Below, one piece after another: positions 36,242-51,200 of a stretch of DNA of 64,000 bases. Positions within the stretch are counted from its first letter, which is position 1, and each line of letters opens with the position of its first letter. A program made the translations under genes and the position numbers. The notes below the pieces were generated by a model. That model searched no databases, was not told where the DNA came from, and saw only the letters and a list, made by a program, of their open reading frames with translations. Location of the stretch: positions 8,141,491 through 8,205,490 of the forward strand of contig BROE01000016.1 of the NCBI GenBank assembly GCA_036571765.1, written 5' to 3'. The DNA is from Plecoglossus altivelis. Lineage: Eukaryota > Chordata > Actinopteri > Osmeriformes > Plecoglossidae.

Positions 36242-39200
36242 AAGGGAGAGAGGATTGAGGTAAAAACAAAAAGGGAAGGAGAGAGAGAGACAGACAGAAA
36301 AGGGAGACAGACTACGAGCCTCACTGCTGCCTCGGCAGCTTCCACACGCAGTCAAACCCAGGGTCACCTCCACATGGGTCTCAGAGGCAAGCTAAACGTC
36401 TTGGCCATCTGGGCTGCGTCAAAACAGTTTTGCTGCCACGCTTAGAGAACCGCAACCTATCCCTGACATGATCGCCTGAACGCAACTACTTTAAGCCAGA
36501 TATTTAAAAAAACCCGAATTGAAACCATGGGGGACTTTTCTGTAGTGTAAAAGGCACCCTATCATAGGAAAATTGAGTTTTCTATGCCGGATTTTTATGT
36601 TTGACCTCCATTTTGGAGACCTCTGGAAGAACCTGCTTCTTGGAGCTCCTGGTTAGATTATTGCCTTATAAACTTCAGCTCTCCTGCATCTCACTGCTTT
36701 TCCTGAAAGTGCCATCCAAAAAAATCTCAGTACTTCTTTATGAGGATGCTGGTCAACCCTATTGTAGGTTACATAAAGGACACTACAGTATATAAAGGAT
36801 GAACATAAATGGACTAAAACAACCAATATTGATAGACAGAAGGGGTTTTTACTCCATAAAAGAAGAACACTGTTGTTTTTAAAGTATTGTTTGAATTATC
36901 TGTCCATGTTTTGGGGTCTCAGAAATGAGTGACTTTAAGTTTTAGATACCGTCTTGAACAATGCTGCCACAACCTTACTTCGTACTCCTCTTAAAATCCA
37001 CTGATCAACCTTTTACAGCACAGCATCAAAGATGCTAGGGTTGATGTTAGGGTTTTACGTAGCTCTCGTAGAGTATTGCACCATCTAGTGGAACATTGAA
37101 GGATTGGGGCATTTATCACAACAAAGGGAAGCTATTGCGGTTCGGCAGTCTTTATTATGTCCCAAACTACGAGTTAATGAGAGAAAAGCTCAGAGAGAAA
37201 TAACAACTGACTTTTTCTCCCTTCAACAGCAAATACTCTTCAGTCAGAGGAGGCACTGTAGATACAACTAAACAAATGATTGTAGTTATCTCATTTGTGT
37301 TTGTCTTTTTCTTATACAGGGACCAAAGGGTGACATAGGAGGAAAGGTAAGATATATTACTTGTGTCGATCTCACTTTTTCTCTTTGAATCCCTCCTTCT
37401 CTTTCTCCATCTCCAGCTTGTTTGAAATAGGTCTGGAATGCATAAAAAATGATGAGCATGGAATGAGTCATGTTTTATATAGATTCAAAGACAGGTTTGA
37501 TTCCATTGACAGACTGATAGTCACAAAGGGAAGATTAGAGGCCAGAGTTTTAGCAGTTTGTTATGCCTACACCTGCTGAAGCACAAATACTCTCAGTGGT
37601 CTTAGACGACTGTCTATTTCCATGAATGGACTGAATTGTGTCGTCAACCCTCAATGGAGGGGCGCCTCCCATTGAAAACACGCCGGTGGGTGTGGAGGTA
37701 ACGGGTTTGTCGCTAATATCTAACATATACCGGAGGTCCTTATCATAATCTGCTGACATACACAAACACCGACCTGATTGGTGGTTTCCTAAGTCTGGGC
37801 GAGATATCAGAGCACTTCAAAAACAACTGTAGCGGTGTGGCTTTGTCCTGTTTTAATTCCTAATTGGTTCAAGTTTTGATGGAATACTCGGTTCCACCCG
37901 CAACACACCCACCCACCTACACACACACACACAGACCCCAATACTCTCCTACTTTCCAAGGACCACCATGTTAGATCTCTTAAAGCAGAGAGGCCCAGGC
38001 TGCAAGAACTAAGAGTTGTTCTCCCAAGGCAGTTGATGTTGCCTGCTTTGTGGCTCATGGCAGGAACAGAGGCCTTATTTCCCCTGGTGCCGTCCGCTGT
38101 CTGTTGCTTTGTCCTCTGGTTCAGACCCTGTAGCGCTCTTAGTTTTGTTCTCACCACTTCCTAAAATGAGGAAGCACTTAAGGATCATCGCGATCCTCAA
38201 ATTTTGGCTTTGACTCAGCCACTTCAACAACCGCAATGGTCTTTGCAACCTGCCACCTCCTCCGACGGAGTATGACCTTAAATTGTCTTTTCACGTCTAA
38301 CAAGTCTTCGATCAGGGTGATAGACGTGGAGGGAAAAATAGAAAGAGGCAAAAAGACAGAGATGGAAGATTCCGGATCACAGGTCTGGTGGATGGATGAC
38401 CACTTGTCTCCCTTCTCTTCCTCATACCGACTTCGCCATCCATGAGTTTTGTCTAACCTGTTACCATGGTAAACGCTCCCATTGCTGCAGTAGTCCCGGT
38501 GTGTGTTATACCCATTAGACCTTACAGATGGAGAGATGGAGGGAGGAAAGGAAAGAATGGGAGGAAAGCAAGGGGAAAAACACTCAATGAGGAGGCAGCA
38601 TTTCGAAAAACACGGGCAACGAAGGGAGAGAATGTCTTTTATTGTTTTATTATAAAGAGAAATTGCTTTCACAGTCCAATTCATTCAAGCTGCGGTGTAT
38701 TCACCTAAGGATTTGAGGTTTGCTTGGCTCTTGGGACCTTCTAAATATATACCACAATGTTGGATCAGACCTAGAGTTCCATTAGCTTGGGATAAAGCAG
38801 AGCAGGTAAGGGTTTGTGGCGTCAGTCACTACTCTTAATATCAGCGTGGTGCTAACCACAAGTCTGACTGTAGTCTTCTACATCTAAAGACTACAGAACT
38901 TTAAGAGCCAATCACCGAAGTCAATACTGGCATGTCTAGACTCAAAGGAAGCAGACAGGACCACTCTACTGGACCACCATTATGGTAAAACACTTCACCG
39001 TTGATTTAATGAGTCGGTTTTTAAAAGGACTCTGTTTTAATACATCCCGTGAGTCATAACTGTGTGGGCACTCGGAGAGTTTGAGGACAGGAGAAGCGGA
39101 TGACTGAAAGAAAAGTAGAAGGTGGATAATGTGGACAGGGTGGAGTAGGGGACGGAAGGAAAAAGGTGTGTGGGTACGTGGGTTTAGCCAAAAGTAGCGC

Positions 39201-42200
39201 TTCATAGACAGACAGGCTTTTTTTGGCCAACTGTCTGCGCTCACTCTGTCAAAATGTGAGAGACAGAGATACGCAGCTGGAGACGACATTAGGACAGAGG
39301 GGAAGACTGCAATTAGGTGCTTCGCTCAGCCACTATGTCCTGAAATACTGCTCTCGATGAATGAAGAATGCCTCAAAGAGTTCTGTGGTTGCGGTGTTTT
39401 CTTCACGTACGGTCTGTTAAATGACTTACAGAAGGAATTAGTGCATCATTTCATAAATGACCCATTATCCTAATATTGTTCAATGTGCGCCATTAAAGCC
39501 TTTTTCACTTTAATTCATTTTTTACGGGTCCCAGTTGCACAAAGCCGCTTCATGTTTCAGTGTGTACCCCGCTAATGAACAGCTCGTTTCCTAAAACGTC
39601 TAAGTAATTATGGAAACGCTGGAGGAAAGATCACAATTTATAACTCTATCGCATGCTACTTGCATGACAATGATAGTCTGAGCTGGCAAGAGTACAAACA
39701 GACTTGGGGAGGCTGTGGTGTAGTGCGGTATGGGTGGGATCATTAGTTTCTCCACTAACGGATGATGTGTCTTTTCCCCCCGGACCCCTTGGTACATTTC
39801 CTGTGAACTGGAAAGGCCACGTCCGCATGGTTCAAATGAAGGGATTAGCGAATTGATAAATCACTGCAAAGGCATGACAGTCAACAGATTACACCCGCGC
39901 CCAAACCCATTGGGTGTGTACGCATACACACACATCTACAAGCATGTGGACAGGCTGTGCATATCCACTGCAAAGCAGACACACACCCCCCCACACACAC
40001 ACACCAGTGTTAAAATAGAAGCAGGGCGTGGGGAGAGATGGTGACGAGGGCGAATAAGAAACCAGACAGGAGGAGTGGTGCAAGCTGATTGGAGGAGGAG
40101 ATCAAAGGATCCCCTGTTTCCTGTTCAGAAGCTTGGCGATTCGGGGGCCCCCTCCGCATGATTAGAGCCGTCACCGGTCACATCCCCAGAGGAGGCTCAG
40201 GGGTGGGGAGGTTCAGGGCTTTGGGGGGGGTGGCAGGGAGGGGATGGGGGGGTCTGACAACGCTTTCATCTTCCCAGATAGCAAGGGACTCAATCGGACA
40301 CCCTATCCCACACAGTGTCCCGTCCCCCCCTCCCAACAGGTGGGTGTGAAAGTGATCACGGGGGGTTGCTAGGGGGTCCGGTCTCCGACCCTGCTCCCCA
40401 CCCCGCACCCCTCGATCACCAGTCCAAGACCCCCTTGCGGATGGACGGGCGCCCCCGCCCCCCCCCCCTGTCCTTCCTCCCCCTACCACTCTCTGTGCTC
40501 TAACCACAACACCTGTCAGGGGCTCCGGCAGAAATGCACTTGTTGAGCGTCTGTCGGGGAGTGGTAGGAGTTTCATGGGCAAGGAAGGAGCAAAGCAGGT
40601 TGCCAACTCGCCATCTGCCACCTGTCATCTCGGTCAGACTCAGAGGAGTCAGTGCTGTCAGCTTTTCTGCCTCTCTGCCAGAGACGTGCCTCCGATTCAC
40701 CCGTCCCCATCTATTACCTCACCCTTTGCTCAAAGGAATTGTTTTGTGCATACTGACCTTACGTTTTCACGACACAGTATTCGCATGTTAACGTGTGGTC
40801 GCAATGTGTTCCTTTGTTCCAACTACTCGCATGTCCTGTGTCGCAGAGACAAGGCTACAACGCTCTCACAGTGCATCATGGCTCTCCCAAATGACCTGAT
40901 GTCCATTATTTATACTCTCTCAGGGGGACTTTGGACTGCCAGGAATGCCAGGGAAACAAGGTTTAAAGGTAGTTCACCTTGTGCAAGTTGCCCCCCTCCC
41001 TAATGCTTGACCTACAGTATACCTGAGAGAACCATGTATCTAAAAGGATGTTAGTAGAAGAAATCCTTAAGACTCTTTCTCTTAATGGTATGCCATTAAT
41101 GTTACTGTTCCTAGTTACTCCTTTACTGAATGTATACACTGAACATATCCTATACCTTGTGACATATTTTCCATGTTCTGATATGTCTCTCATTAATACC
41201 TGTATGCAAACTAAACATCTATGATGAAGGTAATAGAAAATGGAGGACATATGTTCATTAAGAATTACTTACTGCTTAAAAAAGCAGTTTTAGATTCATT
41301 TCTGATCAGCCCCTCTTCATTTAACACAGAGAAACTGAGGGATTCATGTATTCTAAGAATAATTCCCCTGTTTCTGATAGACCTAAATAATCCAAGCCAC
41401 ACCATAGACTCTGTGGCATAGAGTATCCTGTAGATCTAATGTCATTACAAAGTGCAAATTATCCCAGGCACTGGGTTCTGCCCCTTGTGGTCACAGCTGC
41501 TGTCGTACGTCATCCCCTGTGCATTTACTAGTTAATCAAGCCAACCAAAGTGTACATTTAGCCCTCTGATGAATTAAATAACTATGGTGAGCTCCAAGCT
41601 GTTTATAGACAGCCATTTCAGAGGGTTAATTGTCTTGCGGTGGACCAAGAGCTTGTGACAAATGGCAGCACCAGATTCATGCCCAAACCAAGATGTAGCT
41701 TTTCATACCCAAACCAAGATGTCACTGTTTACATGTGTAGAACGAAACGTGTCGGTGTCTCTGTGGCTCTTGTGTGTGGAGTGTGTATCATCCATCGATG
41801 CATGGTATTTTAATTATACCCCGGAATCACGAGCCTGTAATCAAAAGATGCTGTTAAGTATATCCCAGCATGCCGTTGGTGTAACTAACAGACATGCTGA
41901 ACAGAGCTTTCATTTCTCTTTTTTCTTCCTTTGTCCCCCCCCCCCTTCCCTCCTCCATATTTGATCTCTGCAACCTTTTGTCCTTGTAGGGGGAGCCAGG
42001 TTTTCCAGGCACCCCTGGACTCAAGGTAAATCGGTGTGAAATGTGGTACTGTCGTCTGTAGTCGTTTATGCTCGTGGAACCACCTAAGGTCCAGGTGTCC
42101 TGATTCCTTCCCTGTGTGATTCTGTGAAGGGTCAGGCTGGCACCCATGGTATTCCTGGAATACCCGGGAAGAGGGGCTACAGGGTAGGCTTAGCATGGAA

Positions 42201-45200
42201 TGCGTGTCGTACATGTTGTGCTACTCGTCTGTCAATCACCTGCGTTTCCATAGGGAACTTCACCTCCATCAAGCTCGTGGGCTCATTGTTTGCCGGAGGG
42301 GGATTGAATAGCACTTCAATTAAAGTTTGGGTCGGGATTAGCTTCTTTACATGGCCTCTCGCTATCGCTCTGCAGAATTGGCTTTTGTGGAATTGCTTTG
42401 ATCTTTGTGTGAGCACCGAAATAATCCACTTTTTTATTGGCTAGTCCTAATATAGCCAGCTGTGTGTGGTTGGCAGGTTCTTCATTAACTGTGTCCCATG
42501 TCATGGGAGGACTATATGCGTTAGTCTATGCACACACACATGTATTGTTCGCATATGCTCATATACATGGAATTACAAGGATTTTCAAGTTTGTGTGAAA
42601 ACGTCCTCATGTTGGTGGGAAGTGCTCTGTGGTGGTATGAGGGTGTTAGCATGTTATGTGTGCTTGTGCCTACATACAACAACATTGTGTTGAGCTGTCG
42701 TTATGTGTCACTGTTATTGTCACCGACTTGATGATTGAATCAAAATCATCTCATTTGAATCTCTGTCGAGTCACTGCTGTCTGATGTGTCGTGTGTGACC
42801 AACCAAACCACAGTGCTGTTTCTCCTGTACCGTCAAACATGTTGTACCGTACTGATCAGCATGTTTAGGGTTTTGGATGGTGAATTGTGCCGTACAGTTA
42901 TTGATGGTTCTACCTATGTCTGGTGTGTGTTTACAGGGTGAGAAGGGGGATACGAGTCCAGAAGGTACCAGCATCAAAGGAGAACCTGGAGCACCAGGAC
43001 CTGCTGGCTCAGTTGGACCCAAGGTACCGACTCATTCTAGGAACATCAGCAGGGTTATTTCCAGTGGAGCTTCATGTCATTATGGCTGGTTTGAGGGACA
43101 TCTGGTTGACAAGTGATTTTTAATGATCAAATCTCTTTTCAGGGTGACAAAGGAGATCAGGGCGTGAAGGTAAGAACAAAACATGTTACTGCCATCCCAA
43201 GACGTGATGATTTCATGATGTGTTAACGAATAAGCAATTGTTGTTTATTGAAATCTTATTATAATGTAAACTGTTCACTCACAGATTGCATTTTCAATTT
43301 TTATTAGATTCATTTATCAAATGCGTTTATCTAAAATTAAATACTGTTGTGAATTATTTAAAATAGAGGGTACAATTTGAACTCTGAAAATAACTTTGTT
43401 CAGTATTTATTTGGTTAGACCCATGTATTATGTAGGATTAGACTTGTATTTTACCAAGCACAGTGCAACAACATCCCTAAATGAGGGCTAAACAACTCAA
43501 TTACTACATTACATTGTACAATGCAACAAAAACGGTGTCATTTCTTAAGTGCACCATGATAATCAAGTCATTTGTAGACTAACTGTATTACACCTGCTTG
43601 GCCACTAGGGTGAGTCAGGATCCGAGGGACCATCTGGACCAAGAGTAAGTCAAGATCTCTCTAAAGGGTTCTGTTTATATTTAGCGATATCTTATGGATG
43701 TAATACATACCCAACGGTATTAATGATGAATTTAAAAGACTGCGTTGCTCTAAACATCTGTATCTGTATAGTTTGTTGTTACATTACCAGTAATGTACTA
43801 TTGTAGCCAAACTGTTAGACTGTAATTGTGTAATTGTGTTCTTGGTAATTAATCTAGGGACCTCCAGGTCCAACAGGAGAACCAGGAAAAGCAGAAATCC
43901 TGAACAACGAAAATGTACGTCAGCAACCATTCCATTGCATGTCAAATATTGACACAGTATTTTGTAACAGGATAACAATGTCATTTATATAAATGTGTAT
44001 TCATCCTTAGGATATTCGGAATGTACCGATGATGGTGAGTGCGCATGTATTTTGGAACATTTCAAACCTTTTCTATGTTCTGGGTAAGCTTTATTGTTTT
44101 GCCGTTTTCTGTTATGAACTTAATACACATTCTCCTGTCATCAGGGCCCTCCTGGCCTGCCTGGTCCTCCAGGCATAGCTGGTCTTCCTGGCACCAAGGT
44201 AGGTCCTTCCTGAAGATTTTCATACTATTCGCACCAGTTGCCATTGAGTTTACAATGAATTCAGTACCGGTACGTGCTTTTTTAGAGCTTATTATTGAAA
44301 ACTCTTTGGCTTTCTAAGGGTGAAGTTGGATTGCCTGGACCTCCTGGTCTGGATGGAGAGAAGGTGAGCGACAAGGACACACTTGCATGGCAGCTGGAAA
44401 GAAAACGATCATTTCAGATTTGACATTACTAAGAGAATCCCAATGACAACAAGCTGAGGAATGCCATGCAACACCAACAAATATGTGTTGTGTGTTTCTC
44501 AGGGCCCCAGAGGGAAGCCCGGTGATACGGGTCCTGCCGGCCCCACAGGTCCTGAGGGTCCTAGAGGGGAGGGGGGCCTGATGGGCTACCCAGGACCCAA
44601 GGGAGATAAGGGGGACTCGGGCCCCTCTGGATCACCTGTGAGTGGCTGGAGAACCACAGCATAATCATGAACCCCAAAACCAACCTCTCCATGATGCACA
44701 CTTCCATCACACGCTACACTCAGACTAGATCAAAGTCAGACCATTAGTTGGGTCTTTCATGAACAACAGAGGATGGCTGCCTTAAGCTTTCTAGGATGCC
44801 CTCTAATTATGTATCTAGAGGCTGTGTACCATTAAGGTTAATGCATCAGTGCATAGACACCAGCCATGTTTCTCAGTGAAACCAGGCCACCGATCGAACA
44901 GTTCCAAGATTCATACCCTGCTTTGTGGATGTAGTTGTGCTACTGAGGAAACGATACAGAACATGTGTTTGTAAAGAGAAAGGAGAAATATCATCTTGGG
45001 CAGAGTTTCTACATACGGTAAAATAAAAATGGGCAGCATTGCGTCCCCTATTCTCCTCACTACTGACAGACTGAGGCAATTCAAACATATTTGGCCAAGA
45101 TCTATTCGAACATCATAATATTACCCAAAAATGGTGAATCCTTCTAATCCTTCCTTGATGAAAGTGCTGGCATGAAAATCAACCCAAACTCAACAAGCCC

Positions 45201-48200
45201 TAATTGAAATCTTCCATCCAATATTTTAACTTTCATCTCCACCCCCTGCTCCTTACCCTGTAGGGTTTAGATGGGCCTACGGGGGAGAAGGGGGTTGCAG
45301 GGACCCCAGGCCCCATTGGATTACCAGGCTCAATGGTACGCAATGGTGCCCCTTAGACTGTAATGCCTGCATGCGCTGTCTGATACGGCAGAGGCAGTCA
45401 AGGGAACACATCCAGTCGTGTCATATCTGTGTTGTTGGTTGATGTCTATGGTGTTTTAGTCCCTTGGTGCTAGTAATTTCTGTGTTCCTGTATTTTGTTG
45501 GTGATGTTAACTTGTTTGTTTGCGTGCCTGCTGTATCTTGCGCTACAGGGTCCGAAAGGAGAGGCAGGGGATAAGGGTGAACGATCCGATATGGTAAAAG
45601 TTTGTTTCACTTTACGTTCCAAACACATGCCAACGTTTTATTTTATTTTATTATTATCATCATTTAAAATCCACCTTCAAGTAAGTGGTCAAATGCTTCC
45701 AACTTTACATGCGCTTCTGCTATGTTCATTAACCTTTCATGTGGTTGAAACATGTGAGCTTAGTTACAGTGATCCTTTAAGTGGATTAAATCACACTAAA
45801 TGGGGTAATATACCTGCTGGTATCCTAAACTGGTGTGTGATTATGTTTCAGGTTTATGGGCCCCCAGGACCTCCAGGGCCCCAAGGACCAGTAGGCCCTG
45901 CTGTATGTACAATCCAACATTACATAGCCAACAGGAGAATATTTAATCTACTTTTAAACAATCTTTTTAAAAGATCAGTAGAATATCAGGTAGAACAAAT
46001 AGAGGGACATTTTAACTCACATATTACGTTTGTACCTCTTAGGGACCTCAAGGACTCTCAGGGCCAAAGGTAAGAATTAACAGAAGGTCTCTTTTTCTGA
46101 ATCATTTGACAGTTGCCCTGTACTGTAATCTGCTCTGAGGACTTCACAGCATGTTCGCAAAGCATCACAGAGACACAAAGTCCCTTTGATTTAAGTGATT
46201 TGTCACATCCAGGGGGAGCCAGGCATCGGCTTAAGGGGTGAGAAAGGAGCATCTGGTCTGAAAGGCGACAAGGGGGACAGGGGCCATCTTGGACTTCCTG
46301 TAAGTACAGTGGACTTCCTGTTTATTCCATAGCAGTCAAATGTATGTGCTGTGGTTCAGATGTGGTGTCTGTCTTGTCATCAACCGTTACCTGTTCAACT
46401 AAACCATTTGGTTTCCAGTTGGAGTTAATGTTGCTGTTTCAGGTTGTTGTGTCAAAACCAAGCAGCATGACTGTCTGACGTTGCCTTTATGTCACCCTAA
46501 CTCACCAAAGAAATATTTAGTGCTCATTTGTCAAAGTGACAAGGATGGCACAACCTTATTCACAGAATTTAATTTAATCACTCATTTCAGTTTCAACACG
46601 ACAACACGACAATCTGCTGTACAAAATATACTGTAAATGTTTGCTTTTACGGAGAAATAAGTATTGGATTCTGCACACTAATGTATGTCCAGAATATCTT
46701 AGAAGTGATCTTGTTCCTTTTTCAGTGTATGGTATGGGGTTTCTCTATTCTTAACTTCTGATTTACTATCTTGGAGCCAAGGAGCCCTTCATGTTCTAGA
46801 CACATAATTAATGGTACAGTAACTCCTTTTGTGTAGACAGGAAGAGAGAAAGTAAAGCAGTAAAGCATTTAGTAGATCTACAGCTATTAAATATGATACT
46901 TTTTCAGATTGTGCCTCCAGGGACAATATTGATACTAATCAGTTATAATTAATTACTCGCAGGAAAAAAGGAGTTACTGACAAAATCACTATTTCTCACT
47001 TCATCACCGATACCATCACCCTTCATCCAAAACGGAATGTTTTTTTTAGAAAGTCACAAGTCACCGCTTCACTCACTCACCCCCCCAACCCTCACCCTCT
47101 CCACACCACCTCTCTCCCTCCCTATTTCCTTCCTCCCTCCCATCTCTCCATCATCTCTACTCTCTAACTGTTTACACACTGTCCAGGGGGCTCATGGGTT
47201 AGACGGCAGACCAGGTCCAGTGGTGAGTGGCGCAAGTCCTGTACCGGTCTCCCCCTCCTCCTCCTCCTCTTCCTCCATTCCTCCTTGTTCTCTCCTCCCC
47301 CTCTCCACTCCTCCACAGCTCACCCGTCTGTGCTGCTGTCTCGTCTGCCTGTCTGTCGGCTTTTTTGACCTCCTCTCCAGCTTGTCCTGTCTACCTTTCA
47401 TGTTCTGTGCAAGGAAATCGGTATCGCTTAGACAACGTCTCGAGGTTGCATTGGCATAGAAATAACGGTAATGTGGCCTAAAAAGGATGGGAGTGAGATT
47501 TACCAATATCTCAAAGGTGTTTTCCACTTGTATATGGACACAGACAGGACTACTCTACTCCTCCTGCTCATTACCTCATTGCCCAAAACACAGTCTGGCG
47601 CCTGAAACGACATCAATGCAGCACCTCACAAATGTCTAAACCATACCTGACTTCCCTCTACAATGACCATTAGCCCAGTCATGGACTGTGCACCTTCAGA
47701 TCCGTGTGATGTCATACTGTGCCAGTGAAGCATGCTGGGATGCCTGCGCTGCATGTTGATCATGCGTCCTCTGTATAGTAGGACAGAATGGCTCCCTGTG
47801 GCTGTTTGCTCTACATCCTCTATAGGACTGAGATGCAAGGTCCTCCTGAGTTCTAGAAGGAGAGAGAGAGCTGCAGCGCTACAATCCTCTTTGTTCCAAA
47901 TTGATATTTTCCCTTTTTTTGACTATGGTTTGTCTTTTAACTCAACAAGCTTGTTGTCGATCCTGGAGTCTTTGTCTGCTCCCTCAGTCATGGACTGGTG
48001 AATCAAAGATAATCAGTAAATAGACTGAAAGTCCTCAAGCTGGATGAGCTCATTCCAAAAGCTACAACAAGCTTATTGATCTATTGATAACTGGAATTGT
48101 AGTAATGCCTTGATCTTTAAGATTATATTCACTTATGGTTCTGCCTTATTCCAACGCTCACAGGGTCTGATCGGACCAGTGGGTGTAGCAGGGCCAGCAG

Positions 48201-51200
48201 GACCAAAGGGAGAGAGAGTGAGTACACACACTCTCTTTCTCACACACACTGTCACCTTTAATTGCCATTTTTTTGTTTGGTGTTAATAAAGTATTGATCC
48301 TCCTTCTGTGAATTTAGGGTGTGAAGGGAGACACAGGAGTACCAGGACCAATTGGGCCTCAAGGCATCCCTGTAAGTAGCCCTCAAAACATGACTAAATA
48401 TGTTATGTAAAAGCAACTCAGGACATTCATATATTATACATTGTATTTTCTCTTACAGGGTTTAGTAGGACCACAAGGATTTAAAGGAAATCGGGTAAGA
48501 TACTCCCAATAAAATGTCTAGCTTTTAATACTACTAGATTTATCCCAGCATGTGTTAATATTTTGAACTAAATTATGCTACAAGGGCTTTAGCTAATGCA
48601 AGCCTGTTGTTCCGTGTTAGTGGTTCATGTTAGTCTTGCTGGGCAGAGGCAGGGTGGGTTCAAAGGCTCACTTGAGTGGTGAAACTGAATCCAAATGGTA
48701 ATGTGAATATCAATTAGCACAGCATTCTGTTTTAATGGATGTTCAGATACTCTAGTACAGAACTACTCTTTGATGATGGTTGAATGGTTAGGAGAAAATT
48801 GGTATTTTGTGATTCAATATGTCATACTTTTCTTGTTGCCCTTTTGAGATACTTTAGATTTATTTTGCAGTGGATTTTTCATTTAAATCCCTAGACATTA
48901 AGAGATATATAACAGATTGAAAGATTAAATAAAAATGTGTATTATATTGAGTATTGAACAAGTAATTTTGAACAACAGACTGTGTGCACCATTGGTGAAT
49001 CATGCACAAGTTTTTTTCTGAAGAATGAGATAAAAGATACAATCATAAACCACATGTTAACTTTTTTTGTACAACATATCTTTGGTCATTTTATGATTTT
49101 ATGATTTACTGATTAAATTCATCCATTCTGGTTAAAAGCCCTGCAAATTATAAAGTATCTCTTTATATCAATATGCCAGTGTGCTTAAAGTATCTGTATT
49201 TAATGTCCATATACCCTCCCTCTAAGAGAATGTCTGTTACCCTCCCATTAACCTTTGACTGTCTTAATATTCTCCCACCTTGGAAGCCACGACATATCAC
49301 CAACCTTCTCAGCACTTTCAACTGTCCTCATGTCCGCAGAAAAATACAATTGGATTTCATCAGTCAGCAGTCATGTATAGCAGTGACGCATACTGTATAC
49401 ATAACACATACATACACTACATTGTTTCCACAAATATGTTTTTTTAAACCGAGAGTAAAACTAATGAAGATGGCCAAGACAGAGTACTACATTTACAGTA
49501 TGTTCAGTTTTCCCGCAACTCCAGTTGAAGGTGCTGTAGACATGGCTGTGAGTTTGTGGTGCTGTTTTTACTCTTTGTCCTGTCTCTCTCTGTTTCCGCA
49601 GGTCTTCCTCTCCCCTTTTCCTCCCCTCCACCCTGCTCTGTATCCCGGGCCTCTTTTGTTTGCCGGGGTCGCCCTCTCTCCCTCTCACAAACTCTGGCCT
49701 CCTGCTCCTCCTCCTGCACTCTAATGTCATAGTCCTGGGTTAATATTCCTCCTCCTCCTCTTCCCACTTACCTTCCCTGCAACCTTCCCTGTAATATCTT
49801 CCTGTGATCTCTCCTCTTGGCTGACAAGTGGTACTCTCTCAGCATTGCCACAGCATTAGACCATCCTGGTAGGTGATTCTACCGTACATGTGATGTTAAG
49901 GCAATGGTGGGAGTCTGTTGCTTGTCAGGAAGAGGATCATCATTTTCCAAAACCTGTTCCTTCTTGAAAAGTATTTAAATAAGATGCCATACATTACTTG
50001 GCCTTGGTGAGCAGATTTTTAAGTATCCTTGAGTTTTTTCAGTATTTAGTATGTTTTTACATACTACTTCAAAAATAAAATATTTAAAATTATATATTTA
50101 GTATTCTTACTTAAATTCAAAGACTAAGATATATACTAGAACAGGGGTGGGCAATCCTGGTCCTTTTTAGAACTTTCCCTGCTTTAACATAGCTTATTCT
50201 ACTATGCTGGAGCAGGGAAACACTTAAAACCTTCAGGACAGTGGCCCCAAGGACCAGGATTGCCCACCCCTATTCTAGAAACATCTGTACACTATCTAAA
50301 ATAAGTAATGCAGCTGGTCATTTTATTTATTTAATGGTTTATGTTTTTTAAGGAGGGGTTTCCAAACAGTAAGGTCTTATTGATAACAGTTTTAGTTTAT
50401 AATGTATATATGGTTCTTAATTTTGTTTACATAATGAAAAATTATAAGCAACACACAGGACTAGAGTGAGCAACATCACAGATGGATCAGCTGTCTGCTC
50501 TTTGAAGGAGCCCATTACTGCTGCTGTCATACTATAAGTATCACTTGGCATTTCATTGATGTCATTGCTCTTAAACAACAAAGCCAAACAATCTTAGAAA
50601 TATTAACTTAAATAGAGAATATCATGACATTTTTTGGAGTTTCGTAGATTTGTATTTAATTTCAATTTTCCAGAGAAATCTGCTCACCAAGAGAACTGGC
50701 TCTTTTCCCTTCTCCCTAACTTCCTCAACTTACCATCCCTACAACTAAAAGACCCCTACCCTTAATAAACAGTTGTACCGTCCTTTGTAAGCCCCATAAA
50801 GTCCATCACATGTTACTTTAATGTAGCCCATCGCTTTGAAATCTACAAAATGGCTGTGTGAAACACACCATATTATGCTTACAACTGTACCACCAACTAG
50901 CTAGGAGGACTAAAGCCTGTCTTTTTGAATGCCCTGTTGTTTGCAGGGAGAGAGGGGCAAGAAAGGCAACAGGGGGGCCAAAGGGGATAAGGGAGACCAA
51001 GGAGCACCCGGACTAGATGCCCCCTGTCCGTTGGTATGTCCTGTGTTCAATGTGCAGCCAGAAGGCTGAAGGAAGGGCCGGCTTGTCAGCGTGTCAGCCT
51101 ACAGAATGAAACGCCAACGTCTGTACGCTCTGATGTGGCCTTCCTTCTGCCTCTGGGTTTGAATGGTGCTAATAAACCTCTGTGGGTTCTGGTTCAAGTG

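Larger units (their letters stand above)
35487..37319 (+). other. col13a1 intron after w18
   Basis: 1.8 kb. Holds a CA-rich tract (35736-35915) and a long GA run (36183-36238). Confidence 0.85.

Noticed and set aside
36143..36445. Arg-Glu or Leu-Ser repeat proteins across the GA microsatellite
   Set aside because: Pure simple-repeat translation.
40178..40621. 147-codon open frame on the - strand in GC-rich DNA
   Set aside because: Few stops are expected in G/C runs; no conserved motif.
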